Positions 1 through 28,839 of a DNA stretch of 64,000 nt are shown here, in pieces. This DNA is from Syngnathus acus. Its lineage: Eukaryota > Chordata > Actinopteri > Syngnathiformes > Syngnathidae. How positions within the stretch are numbered: the first letter of the stretch is position 1; the number at the start of each line of letters is the position of its first letter. The notes beneath the pieces were generated by a model, which was not told the origin of the DNA, did no database searches, and worked only from the letters and a program-made list of their open reading frames with translations. A program made the position numbers and the translations under genes. The stretch is from NCBI RefSeq assembly GCF_901709675.1, contig NC_051089.1:13071976-13135975 (forward strand). Reading direction: 5' to 3'.

Positions 1-780
1 TAATATCTTGGAGTCTAGGAACAAATCTACAATGTCTTGTAGTGCCTGAACAAAATGCCAGAGTGGAAATTCTATGTGAATAAAGATGTACTGCATTGTA
101 AACACGCAGGGACATTCAACCCTATGAATCAGATAAATACAAAAGCTGCACTATCACCATTTCTGATCAGACATTCTTGTCATTGTCAGTAAGATAATAA
201 TGCTGACAATTCACACTCAAGCTGTTACAACTTATTTTTCTTTTTACTGCACCTAATGGTACCCCAATGGCTTGAGCTCCTTCAAAGGAAAAAGAATGTG
301 CGTTTGGAGCAGATTTGATTTTACACAGTCCCAAAGCTTATCTGAGCAGAAATACTGTTTTTTTTTTCTGTGAAAAGCTCAAAGCCAAGGTGGACAGAAA
401 GGTAATGGTGTGACAATGTTATGTTAGTGCCTGAAGCTCAAGGTGCTCTTCTGTTCCAGCAAGTGCTAAATCACATTGCTCTGATGTCGTGCCAATGATG
501 CTTACATATAGAGAACGCATGTTTGCTTAGTATCGAGGGATTCCTAGGTGATGCTTTCATGATGTTAAAATACCTGGTTATTTTCCACATTGTTTTAACT
601 AGCTTTTAAGATAGGTAACAGCATCTCTCAGAATATATGCCAAGTTTATTAGGGAAAGCAGTTTGTAGTTGAAGAATATTCAATATGCTTAAATATTGTA
701 GTGTATCATACTGAGTGGAGTTTTTAATCTTTTGTCTTTCTCCTCTCATGTGGCTTAATAAAAACACCTAATCATTACTT
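1..780. other. Downstream flank of kcnq1, no gene seen
   Basis: AT-rich sequence with no convincing exon or repeat that I recognise. Part may be the kcnq1 3' UTR or beyond its end; I could not place a polyadenylation site with confidence. Confidence 0.4.
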
Positions 781-1110
781 ACACTACCATTCAAAAGTTT
801 GGGGTCATTTAGAAATGTCCTCATCAATGCAGATAACATTAAACCAATTAGGAATACAATACAATAATACAATACAATAATTTCTGATAAATAATTAGGA
901 ATACATATTGTTAATGTGGTAAATGATTATTCTAGCGACAAATGTCTGTTTTTTAATGCGATATCTACATGGGTGTATAAAGGCCCATTTCTAGCAACCA
1001 TCCCTCCAGTTTTCTAATGTTCCATTGTATTTCCTAATTGTGTTAGAAGGCTAATGGATAATTAGAAAACCTTTGAAAACCCTTGTGCAATTATGTTAGT
1101 ATTCATGGAA
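781..1110 (+). mobile_element. Tc1-like DNA transposon end
   Basis: Begins ACACTACCATTCAAAAGTTT GGGGTCA, a terminus I know from many fish and other vertebrate Tc1-like elements. The body (TTAATGTGGTAAATGA, GTGTATAAAGGCCCATTT, GTTAGAAGGCTAATGGAT) also fits. It lacks transposase and its far end. A second, shorter copy is at 39836-40029. Confidence 0.65.
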
Positions 1111-1179
1111 AACACTAAATTAAAATCATACTTTTGGAGTCATTTAGTTTAGCTTGTGACAAGGGTTGTGGCTTACTTT

Positions 1180-1377
1180 AGACTCATCGTCAGTTGCAGT
1201 TCCAATTATACCACAGGCCTCGAGCGTCCACTTGCGGTTTAGTGTGAAAGTAACATGTGAAATGATGTAATGTGTTGATAATTTCACACATAAGTCGCTC
1301 CTGAGTATAAGTCGTACCCCCGGCCAAACTATGGGGAAAAAAAAAAAACTGCGCCTTATTGTCCGGAAAATACGGTA
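1180..1377 (-). mobile_element. Truncated copy of palindromic MITE family A
   Basis: It ends in GTCCGGAAAATACGGTA and carries the family's ATAAGTCG...CTGAGTATAAGTCG repeats and the internal AGACTCATCGTCAGTTGCAG block, which is found inverted in the copy at 26193-26770. It lies about 120 bp beyond the kcnq1 stop, so it may be transcribed in the 3' UTR. Confidence 0.75.
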
Positions 1378-1400
1378 GTATGCGTACACAGCAAAAGCCA

Positions 1401-1492
1401 AAGTAATATTTGACCCATGAGTTACAAAACATAGATCTGTGGTTCTGAATATGAGGTAATATTTGATATATGATTTACAGAACATAGATCGA
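1401..1492. repeat. Short tandem duplication beside the kcnq1 stop codon
   Basis: GTAATATTTGA...ACA(A/G)AACATAGATC occurs twice (about 1402-1437 and 1457-1492), with small differences, immediately downstream of the stop codon on the minus strand. Confidence 0.6.
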
Positions 1493-1496
1493 TAGA

Positions 1497-19096
<17,600 letters not shown>

Positions 19097-19260
19097 TGTG
19101 TCTTCTGTATGTTCTTTCACCGCTTGGTTAACTTCCCCCCGCTTATTTTTCGGTCAATCGTTAAATACAGTCTCTATTGCGCAACAGCTACTCTTGGAAC
19201 AACAAGCATCTTCCCTGGACAAGATCCAGGGTGGAGGGCGTGGCTTATTGAGCAGTTTAC
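19097..19260 (-). promoter_or_regulatory. Possible kcnq1 promoter and 5' UTR
   Basis: Directly upstream of the kcnq1 ATG on the minus strand are a TATA-like GTATTTAA (19161-19168), a near-palindromic C/EBP-like ATTGCGCAA (19176-19184) and a CCACGCCC GC/CACCC box near 19235. This is motif spotting only; no start site can be located from sequence. Confidence 0.3.
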
Positions 19261-19660
19261 TACACTACAAGAAAAGGTACTTTTGTGTATATTTTCAACA
19301 AATGTTTCTTTATTGTTTTCACTTCTTATTCATGCGAACCTATCAGACAAAACTGTTGAAATACTTGCAGGAATATAATCATGCATTTGTGATTTTGATG
19401 ATTTTATCATTTTGAATCTAACTTCAATTATCACGTGTCTCGCATCGTATTAGCTTTCTGTTTTATTCACGTAGGCTACCTACGTTTTTATCACATTATT
19501 CCATTGTACCTGTTTTTTATATTAGCACTGGCAGTCTATTTCCGTATTGCAACATTTCAAGTTTTTTTTTGCGTGTGCAAATGTTATTTATCAATTGCAG
19601 AGCATACAGATACTTACGGAAGAAAAGAAAAAGGGGGGGGGGTGACAGGATTCTGACTTT
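19261..19660. other. Upstream flank of kcnq1, no gene seen
   Basis: AT-rich; no named feature except a G run at 19632-19640. It may contain distal promoter sequence. Confidence 0.4.
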
Positions 19661-19685
19661 TTCTTTCTTTTCTTTCTAATGTCAT

Positions 19686-19910
19686 ACATTACTTTTAGAT
19701 AGTATAAAGTTTTTAATATCATTCCAAATTTTAGAAGTAATAGGGCAGTTGTAGAAAAGGTGAATTGTAGTTTCAGCATCAGAATTATTATTTGTCATTT
19801 TATGCATTTGGCATTGAGTGGTTCTGGTTCTGGACATGCTTTCTTGTGTCGTCCTAACAATCTGTTGCCACCTCTTTTTGGAGGTTTGCTTCGAACTGAG
19901 TCTGACAGGG
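19686..19910 (-). mobile_element. L1-type LINE ORF2 C-terminal remnant
   Basis: The minus strand reads MTNNNSDAETTIHLFYNCPI then TSKIWNDIKNFILSKSNV and a stop (19686-19803). The ETxxHLFxxC...W signature is that of the Cys-rich region after the reverse transcriptase in L1-like elements. The preceding sequence is frame-broken. This is a dead fragment. Confidence 0.6.
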
Positions 19911-22900
19911 TATAATCATAGGTAATTCTTGTATTTCTTTCACTCAGTGGCCTGAGCAACAAAATTGTTACAATGGAGGCTCAGGGGAGACTTGTAGATT
20001 ATTTTGACAAGGTCACTCTACACATTTCTATTTTTGAGAGATTTGCCAAAACAAGTCCACTGCAGCAGGTTTTAATAAGATGAAGAACATTCATGTGATG
20101 ACAGGTTCTGTTGCTCGGATGAATTTTTTTTCGTTATTTAATACCATCCTATGTATTGAAGTGTAGGAATTAAAGCCACATATTACGAGAGTGCATAGTT
20201 ACTGTAAAGGTCAATGTTTTATTTGAACTATTTTATGTGGATTACATGTTGATAATATTTGGGTAGCTTGAAAAAAAAAAAAATAATTTAGGCTTTGTAA
20301 GAAATGCAACAAACTTCTATTCCAAAGGTCTCATTTGAACTGCTGTGCAATTACTGAGGCAAATAAAAACAAATGTTAGATAACACATAGAATCAAGGCC
20401 GACTTTGCAGTTTTCATGAACACTTAATCTTTCATTGTCACAAATATGCAAATACTAGTCCGTGGAGCAAGCGGCTAGCATCTCATTTATTTCACGAAGC
20501 TGCCACATTCACTGCCTCTGAATATAGCAAGAATTTAACCAGTGTGTTTTTCTCTAACCTTAACCCCCACAGTATTCATAGTTTGTTTGTGTGATTTTGA
20601 AGTACAAATATAAATAAATATAACTACAGTTTAAATTTATTTATTTCGGAACAATATTTGATTCTGTCTTTCTTTATTAATATTAACATTGTGTGCCCCA
20701 TAACAATTTTTTATATCTTTAATCTTACCTGGTTTGTGCTTTGAGCTTTGACCCAGTGAGCAATTGACACCCTTGTGTCCAGTTACAAAATAATGTTCAG
20801 TATGCTGTCCATCAATGGGGGCTGTTTGGGGGTCATTGCATTTAGTGTATGGTTCTTCTGTGGGTACTTACCCAACTTAATCCACCTCATAATATCACCA
20901 CGGTGAAATTGCAGTTATAAAAGCAACAGAAATAAAAGATTATGCAACTGGAGCACATTTAGAGTCGCCCTTTAGCTCATTACAAAAACATCTTACTCAT
21001 AAAAGATGCTGATTATGAAACGTAGTCATTTGTGCTGAGTGCTACAGATGTGTTTTGCTGGTTGAAGTTGTCTGAAATGTGTTTGTTCTTGCAATCAGAG
21101 GACTCAAACATACGGACGTTATTCTGGGGCCCTTGCTGATCTTGTGTGTGTGGGGGGGTTATATGATTGGAAACAGTCCCATTTTGAATGGCATCACAAA
21201 AAAAGCTTGTGAGCTGATTGGACAAGAATGAAAATGATGAGAATAAATTGTGAGTTGTAAATGGTTAGTGTGTCTGATACTTGATTGGTTGATACACTGT
21301 GATTTGTACGATCAGTGGGAAAAATTAAAACATGCAAATGTTGATGAGTAAAAGAAATATTTACATTTAATGCTTGATCAATTCCTTCCATCCATTATCA
21401 ACAATTATATATAATAAAAACATGTGAAGGGTTGCAGATGAGCTGCAATCTCTACCAGGTGATTGAGGTAAAACGGTGGACTCCACTTTAGCGTTGTCCC
21501 GAGTCAATAAAAACTCGATTGTGATTGTCGGGCTTAGATTGAGAATTAATCAGAAGCTAGCTATGCAAAATCAGCAATAGTATGTAAAACTGTGTGGTAC
21601 AAGGATAAGGGATGTAAATAATTTCGGGCCTTGAGTTTGACACCTGTGTCTCAGACAGTTTTTTAATTTAGTCCATTACTATTATTTTGTATAAAACTGG
21701 TCACCCGCCCAATAAATCTTCTGTTTTGTTCATTACGGCTTTTGATGATATACCTTGATTTCTGTGCTGAAAATATGAATCATAGTTCTATATTGCCAAT
21801 GTGAGCTTTCACAGCACATCATGAGAGGGATAGCGCTACAAGTCCACTGTTGGAACGTGGAAGATTTAGAATGAAAGTAGACAATGTAGACAAGACTCGT
21901 GCAAATAGTATCTCCTGCTGCGATAAAGTACATCGGCAGCACAACTATCAAGTATTCAGCAGAGGGTATCTTGAACATGAGCAGCATACAATAAAATTTA
22001 GAAATTTAAGGCCTACTGGAGTAAAATGTATCGTAGAGTGAGTGCCTAGTGATGCGTTGGTTGTGAACTGCTGGCTTTTTGAAGTGATTGAAAAGATTTG
22101 GTGCCGCTCTTGTCGTGCACTTCAAAGATCCCCCACGTTGGTCGGTCGATATTTGGCGTCATCGCGGTGTGCAGGAGTCGGAGGGGTGGCAGCACATAGA
22201 GAAGGAAGGGAGACGAGTATCACAAGTTAAAATTTCACAACTAGACTAGATATGGATCAAAATCTCTAATTCGAAAAGAACATTATTGGTTGAATTTGGA
22301 CCAGCTAAAAGCAGGTCTAAGTTTTGTAACGGTTCTGGTGGATTTCATTGTAACAAAGGCAGACGGATTCTGAGTACCCTGGTTGTGTGTGGTGGATGTC
22401 ATTGTATTTAATTTATTAACATGACAACAGCGAGGTGTGGTCTCTCTAAGGCACTGTACTGTGTGTGTGCTTCAAAACGTTGGTGGTTGCATTCAACAAG
22501 TTCAATGCAAGATGGCACAAAGACTATATAGACAAGTTATCAGAGTGCTTTTTTCATTTCTTTTTTTTTTAAGTTTTTCATTTTACATTCTATTGTGTTG
22601 AGTGTTTTAGAGTGATTCTCTGTTAGCAGATTATGTGTTTATTCTTGAGATTTTGATGAAAATCAGCCCACATTTTCTGACCAGAAATTTAAGAAATACC
22701 AAAGGGTTTAGATCAATTTTTCTTCCACTGTAACAGCATTCATTCAAACAAAAGGATATTGTATTTTACTTTCTATTGAGTATAATTACTACGATAGATA
22801 CATATAATGGTGGCTATTGTGCTGTGAAATGACTCATCTTCAATTAAAAGAACACTGTGTGGGGATTTGAGACTGTGCAGACGAGTATGTGCTCAACTGA

Positions 22901-24370
22901 GAGGAATGTGCATATCTCTGCCGCCAAATTGGCTCAGCATTACAAGTGTTCTTTGAGATACTGCAATCAAATCTCAAATCGTCATGCAGTTATTTCCAAT
23001 AATGCCAGAAATTCATTAACAATTTACCAAGTGCAGTCAAGATTAATCTAATCAAGATGCTATTATAGAATTAATCTGTCTTGCAGGGACAAAATTCCTT
23101 CCACTGTGCTGCTCAATAGGTAATCAAGCATGAGTTTATAAAATTTAAAGTACTGTACTATGATTGTATAACATGACCTAGCCTCTAATTAAACTTTAAG
23201 AAAGGAACTACTTACTGACAATGTTAACACCCTGACCCTATGAAATGCCATTACATTGTTTTGGTCTGTACATCAGGCACATTCATTAATTGATTATTTC
23301 CCATTAGCATCATTATACTATTAAACATTGTCCATATATATATAAAGGAGGAAAGAAGATATATTACACACTACAGTACATTTGACCTTTTAATTCAGTA
23401 TTTAAAAATATTAATAACTTGTGTCAAGTCTGCACTGTAAAACGCTTTCTTCATTCTTATTTTTTTCCCCATGATTTCAAAGCAATTCTGAGAAGGGAAT
23501 TTGGGATTGTTAATATTTTAATATTTTCAAAAGCTATTATTATAAAAAAAAAACTTGGGCTGCAATAGTCTTACTCTGGTGTTTTGACGGATGCATTTTT
23601 CAGGATGTGCTTTGTTGACTACAAATTCGAGCATTGTTTGCTGTTGCAAATCCTACGGACGTGTTGTGTATTGTGAGAACATGTTGGCACTACAGCTGGG
23701 ATTTAATTTTGGATTTTATTTGTGTAATATAACAATTGTTGTGGAATAAATTCAACTGTCAGGCTTGGCTCATTAAATCTGTCCACATGTGCAACACTTT
23801 GAGATGTGCATCATGTTGTTTTGTTTTCTCTTGTGCCATGAAGCAGAAGCCGTCCCTTCCTGTGCCTTCTGAGATCACACGCCAAGGCCTCAAGGGTGGG
23901 AGATGAGCGGGGATGCTTATGAGGACACAGAAAATGAGAGTCAAAGAGGAGCAGCAGCGAAGAAATGAACATAGCAGAAGACTTTGAGGTGAGAATGTCT
24001 CAAAAAAGAACCGCAACATGACTCGGGTGTTTTGTTTGAGACTGCTTTATTCTAGCCTGTTCAACAAATCGGATCAAACACAAGTAAATTATAGACCAAA
24101 CCTTGGTACAGATTTAACTGTATTGAATATTTTACAACCTGAGTGAATCCACATTGTGCAGTGCATTAATGATGTATTCCTCACGGCACAAATTAGTTAT
24201 GACAAAGCCAGCAATTGAAAAAAAATTGAAGAAAAATCAAAGAATGCTCTTTCTGGTGCTGCTTTGGTTTTAGAGAATTTTAATTATTGATATAAACTAC
24301 AGAGCATGTCAGGTGGGGATAGATCTTCCCCTGTTCTCAATAACAGATTATTGTATTATACATGTTGAAT
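19910..24370. other. Intergenic, no gene seen
   Basis: AT-rich spacer between kcnq1 and lingo1. 22080-22230 is locally GC-richer but has no exon structure that I trust. No RNA gene recognised. Confidence 0.4.
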
Positions 24371-24389
24371 GTGCATCTTGCTGGGATAG

Positions 24390-24610
24390 AGGAGGCCTAC
24401 TTCGGGTTTGCGCTTCACCCGCTCTGATTTTGATGCAAATGAGGGAAACTGCGTGGATTGGCTGGGAAAAGTCCACTCCCAGCCCACAATGGCACAAACT
24501 TGATCGTTATGTCCAGCAAAATACCCAAAAAAGATAATTCCACCCATAGGCACAATTAGACTGTGCTTTGTGCTAGACATGTACCCGCAACAAAAATAGG
24601 GCCCATTGTG
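24390..24610. repeat. Possible member of an unassigned repeat family
   Basis: Contains CACCCGCTCTGATTTTGATG and CAACAAAAATAGGGCCCA; the latter resembles CACCAAAATAGGGCC at 41466. The link to the family at 27840 and 41010 is tentative. Confidence 0.3.
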
Positions 24611-25532
24611 AGAAACAATCTTGTTCACTGCTCCCTTTTTCAAGTTATTCGGGAGCACGCTGCTGTCATGGCTTGTCACGTAAGCGGAGGTGGTAAGAAC
24701 CTGGAACAAAGAATCTATTCAAATTTCCACGACTGAGTTTTTTAAAATCTTTCCAGAAGCTTAAGATGAGATGTCACTGCTGTGAGTCTTTAAGATGAAC
24801 AAATGCTTCAAGAGTGATCTTGAGGTTGACGATGACACCGAGCCTTTTACGATGAAGACAGTTGAGACCACTTAAAAAGTAAATCAACTGGTGTTGTATG
24901 ATCACAAATTGGCAGTGCAATTTGAGGGGCCGGGCCTTTCACCATCTTAAACAGTGTTTTTCTTTTCTTTACATACTCTGCCTTCAGGTGGGGCGCACCA
25001 TATGAGTGTGACAAAAGGTCTTGGCAGTGTGCGGCACAAAAGCCACAAAATGAAATTCTGAGTCATCAATATTCAATTTCATCCCCCTGGATAGTAGACA
25101 GTCCTGTCAATCCAGCTGCTGGCCTACCAGCTATGACTGTAGCCATGGCTAGACAAAGACGTAGTACGTTGCATAACGTAAATAATGCAATATTTTATTT
25201 TGGAGTCTTGGACTGGTAAGAATGATTGAGCGAATCTTTTTGCATAACATGTTTCCCATCCATTGAAAATCAGGACCAAAGATACACCATTATGACTGCA
25301 CAGTGACTCTGTTAAATATTTTGGTCACTTGCCATGCATGACAATATGAGGATTTAAGACTTTACAGTCACTGCAGCTGTGTCATTTTTTACAGGGTGGT
25401 CCATTATTTATTTTAGTTTGGAGTTTCAGGATTTGATTCTCTCAAATATGCATTGTTGTTTTTTTTGTTAAAACTGGCGATCATTTATTTTTCAGATTTT
25501 TATTCTAATCATTATCATCATGTATTATCGTA

Positions 25533-25561
25533 TAAATAAATAAATAAATAAATAAATAAAA
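25533..25561. repeat. (AAAT)n microsatellite
   Basis: Seven uninterrupted units of AAAT/TAAA. Confidence 0.9.
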
Positions 25562-26192
25562 TAAGTGATGAACTCACTGTCAAACAGAAATGCAACTAAT
25601 TCCAGATGGCATTTTCATTTCCTCCCACATTACTGTCAGGGCATACTGACAGGTTTAACAAATATGACAAAATGTGATTAATTTCATGTTCTTTTATTTT
25701 CAAACTGTCTCTTACAAGATTTAACAAATACATTCTGTGCAATTTTGAAATAATTGCTTGGTTCATTTATCGTCAAATTTCCCTGTGTTGTTTGTTTTGT
25801 TCGTAGCGTTTGCTATCAGATTCTTTCAGCAAGACACAATTAGCCCGAGGGACATAAACATAATATTTGGAAACCTACCGTGCAGTCCCATCGTAATGTC
25901 TGTCAAATATTGACACCCTGAGAAACTCAAAGTTGACTGAACAACATTCTTCATCACATATTTGCAGAAGCATTAGATAAACATTGGAACTCAAATAAAA
26001 AGCCTGATGGAGGATTCACAACATGTTCAATACAACTGAGCTCCTGTTGTCAAATCTCTGCAAGCCTCCCACGCTCGTTTTAGCCAAGGGCAAATCATCA
26101 TTATCATTGTGACAACCCTGGTAACTGGAAATTGACAATATTCCTTACTAGCTTGTGATTGGACGCAGTGTCTGTCAAATTATGTTTTGATG

Positions 26193-26770
26193 TTTTTCCG
26201 GACTATGTCACAGTTTTTTTCATAGTTTGGCCGGGGGTGTGACGTGTTATTTTCACACAAAACCACAAAAGGGCGCTCTAGGCCTGTGGGATAATTGGAA
26301 CCGCAACTGACGATGAGTCTGACGTAAGCCACGTAGAAGAGGAAGCGCTGCATCTTCCATCTCCGAAGTTAGCGGAGTTGTTTAAAAGTGACAGAGGATG
26401 AAGATTTCCTTGTATTTAGTGATTTGGAGTGACACGGATGGTTTGGTAAACTCATTAGCAAGTTATTTATGCTATAGTAATCTGAATAACTGTTAATATA
26501 TTATGTCAGGCACGTTCTCAGTTCGCTATTTATGTGTCATGTAACCTTAGCATAACGTACAATTATTCAGCCTGTTGTTGGCTCTATTCTATTTTCATTT
26601 TAAATTGCCTTTCAAGATGAGATGTCTACTCTTGGTGTTGGATTTTATCAAATAAATTACTTATACTTATACTCCAGTGTGACTTAAATATGTCTTTTTC
26701 TTCTTTATTATGCATTTTATGGCCGGTGCGACTTGTACTCTGGAGCGACTTATAGTCCGGAAAATACGGG
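26193..26770. mobile_element. Palindromic MITE family A, long copy
   Basis: Inverted ends TTTTTCCGGACTAT and ATAGTCCGGAAAATACGGG. The interior is co-linear with 5477-6090 and includes GACGATGAGTCTGACGTAAG and ATTCAGCCTGTTGTTGGCTC. No open transposase frame. Confidence 0.82.
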
Positions 26771-27839
26771 ACAATAGAAAGGGACCCCCCTCTGTTCAGA
26801 CAAATCTTCCTTTTGGGATAGAAGGTGCCATAAATGTATTAATGTGATATTAAAATCACTACAGTATATGCATTGTAGCCTTTATTCAAGAAATTCCCCG
26901 ATATTAATTAAGTACTTGTTATCATTATTAGCAGTAGGCCTATGTACAAAATACTTTTCTCCTTTAATTTTTTCTTTTTTTTTTAAGAAACAGGATGCTC
27001 CTCCAATCGTTTCTCCAGGCTCTCTCAACGTTTAACCAGACAGTTGATGTAATTAGCATTGTGCTCCTGCTGAGAAGAGGCTTCAAAACAGCCGTAAAAA
27101 TGAACAAAAAAACTAGAACAAATGCGTTTCATTTATATCTAGCCTGCATGCTATAGAAGACCTGCCTCTATATAAGAATTTCTCTCTTGCGTGTAAGAGA
27201 AGCTAGGATGTGAATATGCATTTTTATACATGGACACATCATCTTGACAGGGAGAAAGAATTACATAATTTGCTTTTAATGGCAAATTAAAACGGTGTAC
27301 ACTGAAGGACACAAGCAGCACAACTTCTGTGTCAATTATGTACAGTAAATCTACTTTATGCACATATCCTTCACTTGTTATTGCGGCTTTCACAAATGCA
27401 TTAAGTAATTACAATAACAAAATCTTGAATCATGGGAAAGTTTCATGTGGCTGGTTGGAAGTTCTGGTTTCATCAGCACTAATACTTGTAGACTAAACAA
27501 GGAGTCATAAGGAGTGTATGAAGTGGATTGAAGACAACAGTGGGTCACATTCTGACAATGGGCATAATAACTGCATCAAACATTCTTTTAGAAGTATACT
27601 TTCTTTGAAAACTCATGTAATAGTCAAAACTCATTTTCAAAAGAAAAGAGATCATTCTAGCACAGTATTTGAATTCCTCATGCTGAAAAAAAGTTCTTGA
27701 CATATTGGCTATAGATGCATCTATTCGGTTTGATCTTCTGTTTTCTTTCTTCTGAAAATGATTGGAGTATATTCCCAATGGAATTAGTTTTGGATTCATT
27801 TCACATAAATTGTGTTTTATCAGGTCTTTTAGTCCCTAA

Positions 27840-28110
27840 ACTCTGTAACGGTATACAATTGCACGTGTGCTTGGCGTAAAACCTGGTACATCTTTTTTGT
27901 ACTGGGGCAAGTTTAGTTTATCTTGTTTTGAAATTTTGTCAGACTGTGCCTTTCTGGGCTTTCTGGCAGACCAATGTTGATCTCTGACGCACGCCAGGCA
28001 CAACTGACAATTTAGTGACAGACAGTAGACTAGACATTAGACCAGACAAAAGCAGATCTAAGTTGCGGCGCAGGTGGTGCAACATGATATTTGTTAATAA
28101 AGGTTAGCTG
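27840..28110 (+). repeat. Unassigned dispersed repeat, copy 1
   Basis: Co-linear with 41060-41225: GGCGTAAAACCTGGTACATC, GGGGCAAGT, TCTGGCAGAC, ACTGACAATTTAGTGACAGA, CAGTAGAC. I do not recognise the family. Confidence 0.6.
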
Positions 28111-28621
28111 CTTGATTAATTGTTGACTGTCTGAATATTTTATTTGCCATATGTAGGGTACTTGTTTAAATAGTCAGTCTTTGCTCGTCACTGTAAGATA
28201 AGGCATCAAGATTAATTCACAGAAATTTGTTCTTGGAAAATTAGCTCATAGACACATGATAAAATATTGAAATGTACATGTAACGTACATTTAAAGTGGA
28301 CCTACAGCGTTATGCAAATTTTGCTAGGTTGCAAGTTTTTTTCTGACACCAACCTTGAGCATGGGTTTGGACATTACTCTCTCTGTTTCATTCTAAATCT
28401 CATGCCACTCTCTTCCACTCTCCTCTGTTGTAAGACTTATAAAACCCAACAGGATGTTGCACAGTCAAGTGGAACCACTTATGCTGCAGCTCAACTCCCG
28501 CTGACAAATTATGATATACCGCTATATTATGATAAAAAAGCAATGCTTCCACGTTGTTGGACAGCTTTCAGAGTGTATGCTCAGAATTTCACCATCCTGC
28601 GGTTCTTTTAATGCTATGTAG

Positions 28622-28835
28622 ACATCCATCCATCCATTTTCTGTACCGCTTAGTCCCCACGGGGGTCGCGGGTGTGCCGGAGCCTATCCCAGCCGTCATC
28701 GGGCAGTAGGCGGGGGACACCCTGAACCGGTTGCCAGCCAATCGCAGGGCACACAGAGACAAACAACCATACGCACTCGCACTCACACCTAGGGACAATT
28801 TGGAGTGCTCAATCGGCCTACCAAGCATCTTTTTC
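28622..28835 (-). repeat. tRNA-like SINE, 3' two-thirds
   Basis: CATCCATCCATTTTCTGTAC CGCTTAGTCCCCACGGGGGT...GAACCGGTTGCCAGCCAATC GCAGGGCACACAGAG, then ACACCTAGGGACAATTTGGA GTGCTCAAT. A well-preserved copy missing the tRNA-like head. Confidence 0.75.
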
Positions 28836-28839
28836 CTCA

